The translations under genes and the position numbers were made by a program. The notes beneath the pieces are model-generated. The model had not been told where the DNA came from, made no database searches, and saw only the letters and a list, made by a program, of their open reading frames with translations. 64,000 nt of DNA from an uncultured Cellulosilyticum sp. (lineage in GTDB: Bacteria; Bacillota; Clostridia; Lachnospirales; Cellulosilyticaceae): contig CAKVCL010000001.1 in the NCBI GenBank assembly GCA_934725855.1, positions 62,001-126,000 on the forward strand, written 5' to 3'. Shown here piece after piece: positions 8,632-18,227 of the stretch (positions are counted from its first letter, which is position 1; every line of letters starts with the position of its first letter).

Positions 8632-9312
8632 TTATAAGTAACTTTCTTCTCTTAAACTCTTATAAATAGAATCTCCAATAATGAGATGGTCTAATAACTT
8701 AATCCCTACAATTTCACCTGCTTCTTTCAATCTTTTTGTAATTTGAATATCTTCTATGCTAGGGGTTGGATCGCCACTTGGATGATTATGCAAGACAATA
8801 ATACTATAAGCCGATTTCTGAATGGCTAATTTATAGACTTCTCTAGGATGTACAATAGAGGCAGTTAAGCTTCCTTTAGATACTACCTCGTACCCCATCA
8901 TCTTACATTTGGTATCTAAAAAAGCCACTACAAAACATTCACTTTTTTCATGACGTAATACTTCCATAAAATAATCTGCTAGAGCTTGCGGATGATTGAC
9001 CGTTAAAAGTGTCTGATATTTTTCCTTACTGACCCTTTTACTGAGTTCAAGTACGGCTTTAATCTGCAGTGCCTTAACAGCACCTATTCCTCTCACCTGC
9101 TGAAGTTGTTCATAGGACAATTCATGCAAATGTAGCAATGAATGAGAATGAGCATGTTCATCTGTCAATAAGTAATTGGCTAATTCCTGCACATTCATTT
9201 CACTTGTTCCTGTCCGTAACAAAATGGCCAGTAAATCGCTATCTGATAACCCATCCAGTCCGCATCGCTTGAATTTTTCATAGGGCATTTCCATCGTCTG
9301 TTGCTTTGACAT
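8632..9312 (-). CDS. radC: RadC family JAB/MPN-type protein
   Basis: A 226-residue protein. An N-terminal helix-hairpin-helix region (R-G-I-G-A-V-K-A near residue 70) is followed by the MPN+ metal motif H-N-H-P-S-G-D plus a downstream Asp, all intact. RadC was once called a DNA repair protein, but that role is not supported for the family; the fold is that of a JAB metallo-isopeptidase or peptidase. The ATG follows AGGAGG. The position between maf and mreB is a classical Firmicutes arrangement. Confidence 0.93.
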   Translation of the reverse strand: MSKQQTMEMPYEKFKRCGLDGLSDSDLLAILLRTGTSEMNVQELANYLLTDEHAHSHSLLHLHELSYEQLQQVRGIGAVKALQIKAVLELSKRVSKEKYQTLLTVNHPQALADYFMEVLRHEKSECFVVAFLDTKCKMMGYEVVSKGSLTASIVHPREVYKLAIQKSAYSIIVLHNHPSGDPTPSIEDIQITKRLKEAGEIVGIKLLDHLIIGDSIYKSLREESYL

Positions 9313-9431
9313 ATTTTTCCTCCTCTTCTTTTTTTAATTATCACCAGCTTTTCTTTATTCCATACGATGCCTGTTTTGCTCTTTATCAATAGCTTTCTTT
9401 TTATCAGCTCCCCCTTTATTTCTTTCCATAA

Positions 9432-9476
9432 AAAAAATAGATAAAACTAAGCCTCAGCTTAGCTCTATCTATTTTC
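9432..9476 (-). terminator. intrinsic terminator overlapping the maf 3' end
   Basis: The long inverted repeat AAATAGATA...GAGCTAAGC / GCTTAG...TATCTATTT is followed by a run of eight T on the minus strand. It overlaps the last codons of maf and separates it from radC. Confidence 0.8.
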
Positions 9477-10040
9477 CTTTAATGCATTTGACAACTGCTT
9501 ATATATGGCATGAACGGGTAACCCTACAACATTAAAATAATCCCCTTCTATGCCTTCTATATATCTTGCGCCAAAACCTTGTATGCCATAGGCACCTGCT
9601 TTATCCAAAGGTTCTTTAGTTAAAATATAGGCGTTTATTTCTTCATCCGTCAGCTCCTGCATGGTTACTTTTGTTTCCTCATAGAAAGTTTGGGTATAGC
9701 CTTTCTTCTTATGCACGATTGCAACCCCTGTATAAACCTTATGCACTTTGCCACTAAGCATTTTAAGCACTTCATAAGCTGCTTTCTCATTTTTAGGTTT
9801 TCCTAAAATGTGTGTTTCATAGCACACCACGGTATCAGCTCCTATTACCCACTCATTTGGACGGCTTGTAGCTACTGCTTGGGCTTTCTGTAAGGCAAGA
9901 CTTCTAACATTTTCCCATGCTGGTTGAGCCAAATCAATTTTTTCTTCAACTTCTTTTACACAAACTTCAAAGGGCCATGGTAAGAGACCTATAAGTTCCT
10001 TTCTTCTAGGTGACTGAGATGCTAATAAAATCGTTTCCAT
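9465..10040 (-). CDS. maf: Maf family nucleoside triphosphate pyrophosphatase
   Basis: A 191-residue protein starting M-E-T-I-L-L-A-S-Q-S-P-R-R-K-E-L, the Maf signature, with G-A-D-T-V-V near residue 68 and K-A-G-A-Y-G-I-Q-G near 150. Maf proteins hydrolyse dTTP, UTP and modified nucleotides to monophosphates; they are linked with septum formation in Bacillus. It precedes radC-mreB and ends in a terminator. Confidence 0.95.
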   Translation of the reverse strand: METILLASQSPRRKELIGLLPWPFEVCVKEVEEKIDLAQPAWENVRSLALQKAQAVATSRPNEWVIGADTVVCYETHILGKPKNEKAAYEVLKMLSGKVHKVYTGVAIVHKKKGYTQTFYEETKVTMQELTDEEINAYILTKEPLDKAGAYGIQGFGARYIEGIEGDYFNVVGLPVHAIYKQLSNALKENR

Positions 10041-10054
10041 AGGATTCCTCTTTT

Positions 10055-10318
10055 CTAGATTTTCTTATATAAAATAATACCACATAATAAGCCTAAAATA
10101 GCAGCAAGCGTCATATTAAATTTAATTTGTACCGAAAACCAGATCACCCCCAAATTAACTTGAAAAGGTTGATCTAATCCAAATGTTCCTACATAATTAA
10201 GCCAAGCTAGCCACTTAACTGATGCACATAAACTTCCTAGAAAGTAACCCACTGTCAAGCCACATAGCATACATAACAGCATCATCCAACCTCTACCTTT
10301 AAAATTTTCACTAGCCAT
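10055..10318 (-). CDS. DUF4321 family membrane protein
   Basis: An 87-residue protein with two hydrophobic spans (residues about 12-32 and 65-84) separated by a short loop with L-N-Y-V-G-T-F-G-L and an N-L-G-V segment. This layout and the neighbourhood next to maf fit DUF4321, small membrane proteins of unknown function in Clostridia. It has a GGGGGG site and lies 14 bases upstream of maf, probably in one transcript. Confidence 0.8.
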   Translation of the reverse strand: MASENFKGRGWMMLLCMLCGLTVGYFLGSLCASVKWLAWLNYVGTFGLDQPFQVNLGVIWFSVQIKFNMTLAAILGLLCGIILYKKI

Positions 10319-10392
10319 TTAGCTCCCCCCATATCCCTATAACTGGTATTTCCATATTATTACATTTCATATCAAATAGCAATAGCACCCAT

Positions 10393-10438
10393 AAAATAAG
10401 CTCAAAGATGAAAGAACGTTTCACTTTGAGCTTATTTT
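10393..10438 (-). terminator. terminator after the rnf operon
   Basis: A perfect 15-bp inverted repeat (AAAATAAGCTCAAAG / CTTTGAGCTTATTTT) encloses a loop with extra pairing. It lies between the rnfB stop and the DUF4321 gene and ends in a T-rich stretch on the minus strand. Confidence 0.8.
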
Positions 10439-10469
10439 ACCTTGCGATTAACAAGAAATATGCTGCCTA

Positions 10470-11339
10470 CTAAACAGAAAGATTTTGTTGATTAGGTGCT
10501 ACTACATCGGAATTCGATTTGGCTGGTGCCTTTTCAATTTCTTCTAATAAATTAGAAATGGCTTTTGTTGGGCACTTCAAACTACATTTACCACATCCCA
10601 CACATAAGCTTGGATCAATCACGGCATGATTATTTTCAAGGCGAATGGCACCATGTTCACATTGTTTCACACATAGCCCACAGCCTAAACAGCCTACTTT
10701 ACAAGCTGCTTTAACATCTTTCCCTTTATCTTTAGACACACAATTCACGTGATAACTACTACTCATTGGTAAAAGATGAATGACTGATCTTGGGCATTGT
10801 TTTTCACAAGCCCCACACCCGACACACTTGTCACGATTTACTACTGGCAGCCCATCCTTCATGGTAATGGCTCCAAATTGACAGGCATTCATACATGAGC
10901 CATATCCTAAACAGCCATATGAACAAAGCTTAGAGCCCCCGCCAATTAAATTGACATCTTGGCAAGTCATAAGACCTTGATATTCAAATTTTTGGCCTGC
11001 AACGTCATGATTTCCTTTACATCTGACAACTGCCACTTTCTTTTCTGAAGCATCTGCTTCTTGTCCCATAATTTTTGCAATAGCTGCTACTTGATCCCCA
11101 TTACAAACAGGACATCCATTCACTGGGCTTTCCCCACTTACAATGGATTTAGCCATGGCTTCACAACCAGCTAAACCACATCCACCACAATTGGCACCTG
11201 GAAGACATTCTTTAATGGCTTCGGCGCGTTCATCAACAGGCACTGCAAATTTTTTAGCTGCAAGACCTAATCCTAATCCAAAAAGAAGGCCCATACCGCC
11301 AATTGTTACAATCGGTGATAAAATTGCTGTAATATCCAT
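10470..11339 (-). CDS. rnfB: Rnf electron transport complex subunit B
   Basis: A 289-residue iron-sulfur protein. It begins with one membrane span (about residues 8-28), then the C-L-P-G-A-N-C-G-G-C-x-x-x-x-C cluster motif (near 45-59), then several ferredoxin-like CxxCxxC sets, including C-V-G-C-G-A-C-E-K-Q-C-P and C-V-G-C-G-K-C-S-L-K-C-P. RnfB is thought to accept electrons from reduced ferredoxin. It is last in the order C-D-G-E-A-B, as in other clostridia, with a short non-cysteine tail. Confidence 0.97.
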   Translation of the reverse strand: MDITAILSPIVTIGGMGLLFGLGLGLAAKKFAVPVDERAEAIKECLPGANCGGCGLAGCEAMAKSIVSGESPVNGCPVCNGDQVAAIAKIMGQEADASEKKVAVVRCKGNHDVAGQKFEYQGLMTCQDVNLIGGGSKLCSYGCLGYGSCMNACQFGAITMKDGLPVVNRDKCVGCGACEKQCPRSVIHLLPMSSSYHVNCVSKDKGKDVKAACKVGCLGCGLCVKQCEHGAIRLENNHAVIDPSLCVGCGKCSLKCPTKAISNLLEEIEKAPAKSNSDVVAPNQQNLSV

Positions 11340-11353
11340 TGTTATACCTCCTT

Positions 11354-11935
11354 TTACATACTAGGAATAAGATTTTGAAAACCTGCAAAAGCAATTGCCA
11401 TAAATCCAGCGATCATGAGTACAAGAGGCAGTCCCTTAAATGCCGGAATCACATCATTGTCTTCTACACGTTCTCTAATACCAGCCATAAGTAACATTGC
11501 AATGGTAAATCCAATGGCTGCTCCTAATCCATTTACAACACTTTCTACAAGTGTATACTCTTTTTGCATATTCAGTACGGCAACACCAAGCACGGCACAG
11601 TTTGTTGTAATTAATGGTAAAAACACACCTAATGCACTGTAAAGTGCTGGACTCATTTTCTGAATAACCATTTCAACTAATTGTACAAGTGATGCAATCA
11701 CCAAAATAAATGCTAGATTATATAAATATTCTAATCCCAGTTGACACAATATGTATTTATATACTAAGTGCGTACATAATGATGCAATCCCCATAACAAA
11801 GGTAACCGCTGCACCCATACCAAGGGCAGTGTCTACTTTCTTAGATACACCTAAAAACGCACAAATCCCTAAGAACTTAACCAGTACAAAGTTATTTACA
11901 AGGGCAGCACCGATAAATAATAAAATAAGCTTCAT
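11354..11935 (-). CDS. rnfA: Rnf complex membrane subunit A
   Basis: A 193-residue integral membrane protein with six predicted spans; the N-terminus L-V-N-N-F-V-L-V-K-F-L-G-I-C and the later T-T-N-C-A-V-L-G are RnfA/NqrE signatures. The inverted pair RnfA/RnfE forms the core of the ion-pumping path and carries a buried iron-sulfur site between conserved cysteines, both visible here. It is 13 bases after rnfE and 14 before rnfB. Confidence 0.97.
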   Translation of the reverse strand: MKLILLFIGAALVNNFVLVKFLGICAFLGVSKKVDTALGMGAAVTFVMGIASLCTHLVYKYILCQLGLEYLYNLAFILVIASLVQLVEMVIQKMSPALYSALGVFLPLITTNCAVLGVAVLNMQKEYTLVESVVNGLGAAIGFTIAMLLMAGIRERVEDNDVIPAFKGLPLVLMIAGFMAIAFAGFQNLIPSM

Positions 11936-11948
11936 GATCTAACACCCC

Positions 11949-12545
11949 CTATTGTTTTTTAGCTTTTACAGAGTTGAGTACAGCCATTAAGATCCCTAAT
12001 GTAAAGAAAGCACCTGGTGCTAAAATCATAACGGTTGCTGGTGGATAAAAACTAGGCATAATGGTGAGTCCAAATACAGAACCCACTCCTAATAACTCAC
12101 GAATGCAGCCAATGACTGTTAAAGAACAAGTAAACCCAAGTCCCATTCCAAGTCCATCAAAAACAGATGCAATCGGTTGATGTTTAGAAGCATAAGCTTC
12201 TGCACGTCCTAAAATGATACAGTTAACAACAATCAGTGGAATAAATAATCCTAAGCTGCTATATAAACCGGGTACATACGCTTTTAATAAAAATTCAACG
12301 ACAGTTACAAAGCTTGCAATCACCGTAATATAAGCTGGAATACGAATTTTAGATGGTATAAAATTTCGGATCAGTGAAATGGCTAAGTTAGAACAAATCA
12401 GAACTGCTGTTACAGAAAGCCCCATACCCATCGCATTGATTGCACTTGTCGTTACCGCTAAGGTCGGACACATTCCAAGAACTTGAACAAAGGTTGGATT
12501 ATCTTTGATAATCCCTGCATGTAGACGTTCTCCTAATTGACTCAT
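11949..12545 (-). CDS. rnfE: Rnf complex membrane subunit E
   Basis: A 198-residue membrane protein with six spans and the motifs N-P-x-F-V-Q-V-L-G-M-C-P and V-V-N-C-I-I-L-G-R-A-E, typical of RnfE/NqrD. I place the start at the ATG at 12543-12545: GGAGG lies 8 bases before it, and the start overlaps the rnfG stop as ATGA. A longer frame beginning at 12560 would put the ribosome site inside the gene. Confidence 0.96.
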   Translation of the reverse strand: MSQLGERLHAGIIKDNPTFVQVLGMCPTLAVTTSAINAMGMGLSVTAVLICSNLAISLIRNFIPSKIRIPAYITVIASFVTVVEFLLKAYVPGLYSSLGLFIPLIVVNCIILGRAEAYASKHQPIASVFDGLGMGLGFTCSLTVIGCIRELLGVGSVFGLTIMPSFYPPATVMILAPGAFFTLGILMAVLNSVKAKKQ

Positions 12546-13105
12546 TGTAGATTCCTCCATTCTTCTTGATGTGCCATGGCATAAGCACTCGCATCATTTA
12601 CGGCTGTTGTAACAGCTGTTGAAGTAATGGTTGCACCTGTAATGGCCTCAATATCATTTTCATCAGGTGTGGTCTTAACAAGGTTAAGTGGTGTTTTTCG
12701 ATCTTTAAATTGCCCTTTAAAGCTCTCTTTTTCAGCGTTTGCACCAAAACCAGGGGTTTCAGAATGTTGTAAAATGCTAATACCCTTCACATTGCCTTCT
12801 GTGTCAATTCCAATAAGCATTTTAATGGCTCCACCATAACCGTTTGGCTCCATACGTAAAACGTAACCTACCACTTCACTTCCTACATAAGCTACAGAAG
12901 CTTTTTTTACAGAATCATCATCTAACGAATCGACACTTACAAAACTTTCTGCGTCTGTGATTAATTCTTTCATAGCTGCTTCTTCTGTTTTAATTTCATT
13001 CGCAGCAATAATAGGAGATGTAATCTGATTGACTGCACCTAAAATCCCAACGCAAATCCCTGTAATCAAAAATAAAATCCCACCTAATTTGAGTGGATGA
13101 TTCAT
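12542..13105 (-). CDS. rnfG: Rnf complex subunit G (covalent FMN)
   Basis: A 187-residue protein with one N-terminal membrane span and an extracytoplasmic FMN-binding domain. The flavinylation motif reads T-G-A-T at residues 156-159, so Thr159 should carry FMN through a phosphoester bond. Both ends overlap neighbours by ATGA (with rnfD upstream and rnfE downstream), indicating translational coupling. An ApbE flavin transferase would be needed; none is in this window. Confidence 0.96.
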   Translation of the reverse strand: MNHPLKLGGILFLITGICVGILGAVNQITSPIIAANEIKTEEAAMKELITDAESFVSVDSLDDDSVKKASVAYVGSEVVGYVLRMEPNGYGGAIKMLIGIDTEGNVKGISILQHSETPGFGANAEKESFKGQFKDRKTPLNLVKTTPDENDIEAITGATITSTAVTTAVNDASAYAMAHQEEWRNLQ

Positions 13106-14064
13106 GCCTTCGCCTCCTCTCCAAATCGGCGTACCTTCACATATTTATCAATAAGTGGTACCACAAGATTCATGATTAAAATACTGTAACTTACCCCTTC
13201 TGGATAGCCACCAAATAAACGCACTAAAGTTGTAATCACGCCAGCTCCTACTGCAAAAATAATTTGCCCTTTGATGGTCATCGGCGTTGTGGTATAATCT
13301 GTTGCCATAAAGAAACCACCCAGCATCACACCACCAAGGAATAAAGAATAGAAACTTTGATAAACATTAAATCCATTTAAAACAGTCGTTAAAACAAAAA
13401 TAGTACCAATATAGCATACAGGAATATGCCATGTAATGACTTTACGAATTATTAAATAAATGCCACCTACTAATAACGCTAGTGCAGAAACTTCACCAAT
13501 ACAACCTCCAATATTTCCAATAAAAGCATCCCCTAAAGAAGGCAAGTCACTCACTAGCCCATTTTTCATTAATTCAAGTGGCGTAGCCCCTGTCACTGCA
13601 TCCACACCGCTTAAAAGTTTTCCTGGGTTAGGCACCATAAAGCTGCGCATAGAGGTACTATATCCTGCCAGTAAGAAAGCACGTGCAGCAAGCGCAGGGT
13701 TAATAAAGTTTTGACCAATTCCACCAAATATTTGTTTTGCTAATATAATCGCTACAAAAGCCCCTACGACTACTACATAAACCGGTGCATTGGCTGGCAC
13801 ATTATAAGCAAGTAGTAAGCCTGTAACGACAGCGCTTAAATCCCCAATTGTAATTGTTCTTTTAAAAGTCTTTTCCCAAATCCATTCAAATCCCACACAA
13901 CAGATGACACTGACAAGTGTTAAAAGAAGGGCATGTAATCCAAAGAAACAAACCCCTGCAATTAAAGCGGGTATTAAAGCAATGATTACATCCAGCATAA
14001 TACTTCTTGTTGTATGTGCTGCTTTTGCATGTGGGGATGATGAAACAATTAACATTTTCTCCAT
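13102..14064 (-). CDS. rnfD: Rnf complex membrane subunit D (covalent FMN)
   Basis: A 320-residue membrane protein with about eight to ten spans. The covalent FMN site T-G-A-T-P-L lies at residues 158-163 (Thr161). RnfD forms the ion-translocating part with RnfA, E and G. It lies 15 bases after rnfC and overlaps rnfG by 4 bases. Confidence 0.97.
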   Translation of the reverse strand: MEKMLIVSSSPHAKAAHTTRSIMLDVIIALIPALIAGVCFFGLHALLLTLVSVICCVGFEWIWEKTFKRTITIGDLSAVVTGLLLAYNVPANAPVYVVVVGAFVAIILAKQIFGGIGQNFINPALAARAFLLAGYSTSMRSFMVPNPGKLLSGVDAVTGATPLELMKNGLVSDLPSLGDAFIGNIGGCIGEVSALALLVGGIYLIIRKVITWHIPVCYIGTIFVLTTVLNGFNVYQSFYSLFLGGVMLGGFFMATDYTTTPMTIKGQIIFAVGAGVITTLVRLFGGYPEGVSYSILIMNLVVPLIDKYVKVRRFGEEAKA

Positions 14065-14079
14065 TGTCCATTCTCCTTT

Positions 14080-15402
14080 TTATTTTTTACTACGACTGCG
14101 AATAGCAGCTTTTGCTGTACGGATTGCTTGAACTAACTCTCTCTTAGCTGGACAAGTATAAGCGCAGCAACCACATTCGATACAATCCATACCATTTTGT
14201 TTTAAGAAGTCATCGTAGTGACCATGAATCGCACTTTTTTGAAGGGCACTTGGTACAAGTCCCATTGGGCAAACACTCACGCATTTACCACATCTAATGC
14301 AATTAGAAGGCGCTTCAGATTTGGCTTCTTCTTCTGTGAAACACAAAATAGCAGAAGTTCCTTTGACAACGGGTACATCAATATCTGAAATAGCCACTCC
14401 CATCATTGGACCACCTGCAATAATTTTGACGGTTTTATCCAAATCAATGCCCGCATATTCTAAAACTTGTCTAAAAGATGTTCCTGTTTTCACTTCAAGA
14501 TTACAAGGCTTTTTGACCCCTTTTCCTGAAACCGTTACAATACGACTTATAACAGGCTCCCCTTTAACAACCGCACGATAAATGGCGCCTGCTGAATCAA
14601 TATTATGGACAATGCATCCTACTTCAATTGGCAGTTTACCACTTGGCACTTCTCTGGAAGTGAGGGCATAAATTAAATGCTTTTCTGAACCTTGAGGATA
14701 TTTTGTATGTAAGAGTTTGACTTCGATTGGTGTGTTTTCTGCAAGTTTTGTCATATGCTGATAAGCATCCATTTTATTATCTTCAATGCCTATAATCGCT
14801 TTAGCATCTTTAAAAACTTGAAGTAAAATCTTAAGTCCATTAATGACCTGTTCGCCTCGCTCTAGCATGACACGATGGTCTGATGTTAAATAAGGCTCAC
14901 ATTCTGCACCATTGACTAAGATAAATTCTACTTTTTTATCTTCAGGTGTGGATAATTTAACATGAGTTGGAAATGTTGCCCCTCCTAAACCAACTAACCC
15001 AGCTGCTTTAACATATTCAATGAGTTCTGCTTTCGTTAGTGGTTCACCCATTTTCTTGGGTACAATTGATTTTTCTTCTTGAAGTGCATATAATTTATCA
15101 TTTTCCACTACAACACAAGTATCCTTTACACCCTTTAGTGTCATACGCGGTTCAACTGCTTTAACGGTTCCTGATACAGAACTATGAATAGCAGCTGAAA
15201 CAAACCCATTTGGTGTTCCTATTTCCTGACCCACATACACATAATCCCCTTTTTTGACACTAGGCGTACAAGGTGCTCCAATATGTTGGGACATTGGAAA
15301 TACGAGTTCCTTCTCTGGTAACATCACTTCTATTGGTAAAGATGCGGTCGCATCCTTATGATAGTTTGGATGTATTCCTCTTTTGAAGGTTAATGCATTC
15401 AT
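14080..15402 (-). CDS. rnfC: Rnf complex subunit C (NADH-binding)
   Basis: A 440-residue peripheral subunit that reduces NAD+. After an N-terminal biotinyl/lipoyl-like domain comes the G-L-G-G-A-T-F-P-T nucleotide-binding loop (near residue 135), then an SLBB-type region, then two ferredoxin cluster motifs, C-I-R-C-G-K-C-V-S-V-C-P and C-I-E-C-G-C-C-A-Y-T-C-P. It is first in the operon and has its own promoter. The N-terminus is complete. Confidence 0.97.
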   Translation of the reverse strand: MNALTFKRGIHPNYHKDATASLPIEVMLPEKELVFPMSQHIGAPCTPSVKKGDYVYVGQEIGTPNGFVSAAIHSSVSGTVKAVEPRMTLKGVKDTCVVVENDKLYALQEEKSIVPKKMGEPLTKAELIEYVKAAGLVGLGGATFPTHVKLSTPEDKKVEFILVNGAECEPYLTSDHRVMLERGEQVINGLKILLQVFKDAKAIIGIEDNKMDAYQHMTKLAENTPIEVKLLHTKYPQGSEKHLIYALTSREVPSGKLPIEVGCIVHNIDSAGAIYRAVVKGEPVISRIVTVSGKGVKKPCNLEVKTGTSFRQVLEYAGIDLDKTVKIIAGGPMMGVAISDIDVPVVKGTSAILCFTEEEAKSEAPSNCIRCGKCVSVCPMGLVPSALQKSAIHGHYDDFLKQNGMDCIECGCCAYTCPAKRELVQAIRTAKAAIRSRSKK

Positions 15403-15443
15403 GTTGCTCCCCCTTTTCAGCTATACATATATTTTTCAACTAA

Positions 15444-15472
15444 ATTATACAATCATTTTTATATTCTAACAA
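15444..15472 (-). promoter_or_regulatory. promoter of the rnfCDGEAB operon
   Basis: On the minus strand TTGTTA (15467-15472) and a consensus TATAAT (15444-15449) are separated by exactly 17 bases, about 45 bases before rnfC. A strong constitutive-type promoter fits a central energy complex. Confidence 0.7.
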
Positions 15473-15548
15473 CCATTTTAAAAGTTCCCTAAATGAATAG
15501 GACAAATTGTGTCTGCTATAAAAAGCAACTCCATTATAAAAGAGCCAT

Positions 15549-15602
15549 AAAAAACTGACCTCCTAAAAGTTAGGTGCTTACTCTCTAACTCCTAGTGGTC
15601 AG
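15549..15602 (-). terminator. terminator of the serC-serA operon
   Basis: A two-tier hairpin: CTGACC/GGTCAG (15597-15602 with 15555-15560) encloses AGTTAG/CTAACT, and six T follow on the minus strand (15549-15554). It lies about 100 bases after the serA stop. The rest of the 15403-15705 gap holds only the rnf promoter and AT-rich sequence. Confidence 0.75.
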
Positions 15603-15705
15603 CGCAAAACAAATGTTTTAGCCTTTTAATTAAAATTGGCTAGTTGCATAAAATGCTCTATATACATTTATATGCACCTTTTAACATAAACTTAACAGGA
15701 AATGA

Positions 15706-16860
15706 TTATTTTACTAAATAACGGACTTTAATAACCCCTTCGATTTGACCAATCGCATTAAGCACTTCTTGAGAAGCATTTGCCACATCAATTAACGTAT
15801 ATGCATAGTCCCCTCTACTTCTATTGGTCATATCTTCAATGTTAAGTCCAGCCTCAGCAATTGCAGCTGTAATCTTTCCTAAAATAGCTGGCACATTTTT
15901 ATGTGCAACCGCAATACGTGCACTACTATTCCATGGCATAGTACATTCTGGATAATTAACAGAGTGCACAATATTACCTTTTTCAAGGTAATCTTTAATT
16001 TCATGAGCTGCCATGACTGCACAGTTTTCTTCTGATTCTTCTGTAGATGCACCTAAGTGAGGAATGGTAATGATTTTATCATTTCCAAGAACTTCTTCAA
16101 CAGGGAAATCTGTTACATAAACGGCTACTTTGCCTGAAGCTAAAGCAGCTTTCATATCATTGTTTTCAACTAAAGTATCTCTTGCAAAGTTTAATACGCG
16201 TACACCATCTTTCATCTTTGCAAAAGCTTCTTTGTTAAGCATATGTTTTGTACTTTCAAGTAATGGTACATGGATGGTGATATAATCAGCTTGTGCGTAA
16301 ATCTCATCTAATGAAGTGGCATGTTTAATATTTCTAGATAATTTCCATGCAGCATCTACGGAAATGTATGGGTCATAACCAATGACTTCCATTCCTAAAG
16401 CTTGAGCCGCATTAGCTACCATAACGCCAATGGCGCCTAAACCAATGACGCCTAATTTTTTACCTAAAATTTCTTGGCCTGCAAAAGCACTTTTACCTTT
16501 TTCAACCGCTTTTGCAACATCTTCTGTTAGATTTTTTGCCCAATTAATGCCATCTACCACTTTACGAGAAGATAAGAATAAACCGCAAAGTACTAATTCT
16601 TTGACAGCATTTGCATTAGCCCCTGGTGTATTAAATACAACTACACCTTTTTGGGCATAAACATCAATTGGAATATTATTAACCCCAGCCCCTGCACGAG
16701 CAATCGCAAGCACGCTATCTGGTAAAGTCATATCGTGCATTTTTGCACTTCTAACCAAAATCGCATCTGCCTTATCGACCTCCTCAACGATTTTGTAATT
16801 CTCGCCAAGTTCATTGAGGCCTTTATTTGATATTTTATTGAGTGTATGAACGTTAAACAC
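15706..16860 (-). CDS. serA: phosphoglycerate dehydrogenase with C-terminal ACT domain
   Basis: A 384-residue enzyme for the first step of serine synthesis, oxidising 3-phosphoglycerate with NAD+. The nucleotide-binding loop G-V-I-G-L-G-A-I-G is near residues 147-155, catalytic Arg lies in L-N-F-A-R-D, and catalytic His in P-H-L-G-A-S-T-E-E-S. The last 70 residues or so form an ACT domain, a common site of serine feedback. It follows serC by 12 bases. No serB lies in the window. Confidence 0.95.
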   Translation of the reverse strand: MFNVHTLNKISNKGLNELGENYKIVEEVDKADAILVRSAKMHDMTLPDSVLAIARAGAGVNNIPIDVYAQKGVVVFNTPGANANAVKELVLCGLFLSSRKVVDGINWAKNLTEDVAKAVEKGKSAFAGQEILGKKLGVIGLGAIGVMVANAAQALGMEVIGYDPYISVDAAWKLSRNIKHATSLDEIYAQADYITIHVPLLESTKHMLNKEAFAKMKDGVRVLNFARDTLVENNDMKAALASGKVAVYVTDFPVEEVLGNDKIITIPHLGASTEESEENCAVMAAHEIKDYLEKGNIVHSVNYPECTMPWNSSARIAVAHKNVPAILGKITAAIAEAGLNIEDMTNRSRGDYAYTLIDVANASQEVLNAIGQIEGVIKVRYLVK

Positions 16861-16872
16861 GCTGATTCCCCC

Positions 16873-17955
16873 TTATAGATTTTCGCTTTCAAATTTCTTC
16901 ATGAAGTCTACAAGTTTTTGTACGCCTTCGACTGGCATCGCATTGTAAATACTTGCACGCATACCACCCACACTTCTGTGTCCTTTAATGCTTACAAGAC
17001 CTTCCTCGGCAGCTTCTTTAACAAATTTTGCATCTAAATCTGGATTTCCTGTTACAAAAGTAACATTCATCATAGAACGAGAATCTTTCTGAGCTGTTGG
17101 CTTGAAGAGTTTAGATTGGTCTAAATAATCATATAATAAAGCAGCTTTTTCTTTGTTACGTTTTTCTAATGCAGCAACGCCACCTTGGTTTTCAATCCAC
17201 TCAAACATTAATTTAAGCATATAAATGCCATAAGTTGGTGGTGTATTATACATAGAACCATTATCTGCCATCAGTTTGTAATTAAGCATTGCAGGTACTT
17301 TTTCATTTGCGAATCCAATTAAGTCTTCACGAATAATGACTAAGGTTACCCCTGCAGGTCCTAAGTTCTTTTGTGCACCCGCATAAATGATACCAAATTT
17401 GCTTACATCTACTTCTTCAGATAAGATACAAGAAGACATATCCGCTACAAGTGGTACATTTCCTGTGTCTGGATACTCGTGGAATTTTGTTCCATAAATT
17501 GTGTTATTTGCACAAATGTACACATAATCTGCTTCTGGGTCAAATTGTTCTTTAGCTACCTTAGGAATATATGTATAGTTATCTGCTTTAGATGAAGCTA
17601 CCACATTGATTGTTCCATACTTTTGAGCTTCTTTTAATGCTTTTGAAGCAAATTGCCCTGATTCAATATAATCAGCTTTGAAAGATTTTCTAAGTAAATT
17701 TAAAGGGATCATCGCAAATTGAAGAGATGCTCCTCCTTGTAAAAATAATACTTTATAATTATCTGGAATACCCATGATTTTACGAAGTCTTGCTTCAGCT
17801 TCTTTGATAATTGCATCATAATCTTTCGAACGGTGACTCATCTCCATTACACTCATTCCGCTATTTTCATAGCAAACAAGTTCTTTTTGAGCCTTTTCTA
17901 ACACTTCAAGTGGAAGTGCGCCTGGCCCTGCTGAAAAGTTAAATACACGACGCAT
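16873..17955 (-). CDS. serC: phosphoserine aminotransferase
   Basis: A 360-residue pyridoxal-phosphate enzyme that converts 3-phosphohydroxypyruvate to phosphoserine. The N-terminus F-N-F-S-A-G-P-G-A-L-P is diagnostic, and the PLP lysine is Lys196 in A-G-A-Q-K-N-L-G-P-A-G. It is the first gene of the serC-serA operon and has a near-consensus promoter. Confidence 0.97.
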   Translation of the reverse strand: MRRVFNFSAGPGALPLEVLEKAQKELVCYENSGMSVMEMSHRSKDYDAIIKEAEARLRKIMGIPDNYKVLFLQGGASLQFAMIPLNLLRKSFKADYIESGQFASKALKEAQKYGTINVVASSKADNYTYIPKVAKEQFDPEADYVYICANNTIYGTKFHEYPDTGNVPLVADMSSCILSEEVDVSKFGIIYAGAQKNLGPAGVTLVIIREDLIGFANEKVPAMLNYKLMADNGSMYNTPPTYGIYMLKLMFEWIENQGGVAALEKRNKEKAALLYDYLDQSKLFKPTAQKDSRSMMNVTFVTGNPDLDAKFVKEAAEEGLVSIKGHRSVGGMRASIYNAMPVEGVQKLVDFMKKFESENL

Positions 17956-18012
17956 GATACCCCTCCTAATATATTAAAAAGATAAATCAACATTAAAAAT
18001 AATGTTTATAAA

Positions 18013-18041
18013 ATTATAGTTAATTTAATACAAATAGTCAA
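18013..18041 (-). promoter_or_regulatory. promoter of serC-serA
   Basis: On the minus strand TTGACT (18036-18041), a 17-bp spacer and TATAAT (18013-18018) lie about 60 bases before serC. No T-box or other leader structure is visible between promoter and gene. Confidence 0.75.
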
Positions 18042-18227
18042 CTTTAAAATTTTTAAATATGCAAAAATATTGCATATTTATTACATTCTTACGCCTTATT
18101 TATATTTCAAACGAAATTATTTGCTCAATTAATCTATTAGTTGTATCACTTTATCCATTTTCTATTAATTGACCGTTTTATACAATAGGAACAAATCATA
18201 TGTAAAACCTATAAAGGGGGATTTTAT

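Noticed and set aside
15549..15602. Nested inverted repeat as a transposon end
   Set aside because: The six-T run directly after the stem and its place behind serA make a terminator the simpler reading.
17956..18227. Possible serine T-box or leader before serC
   Set aside because: No T-box core or terminator/antiterminator pair; only a plain promoter is seen.
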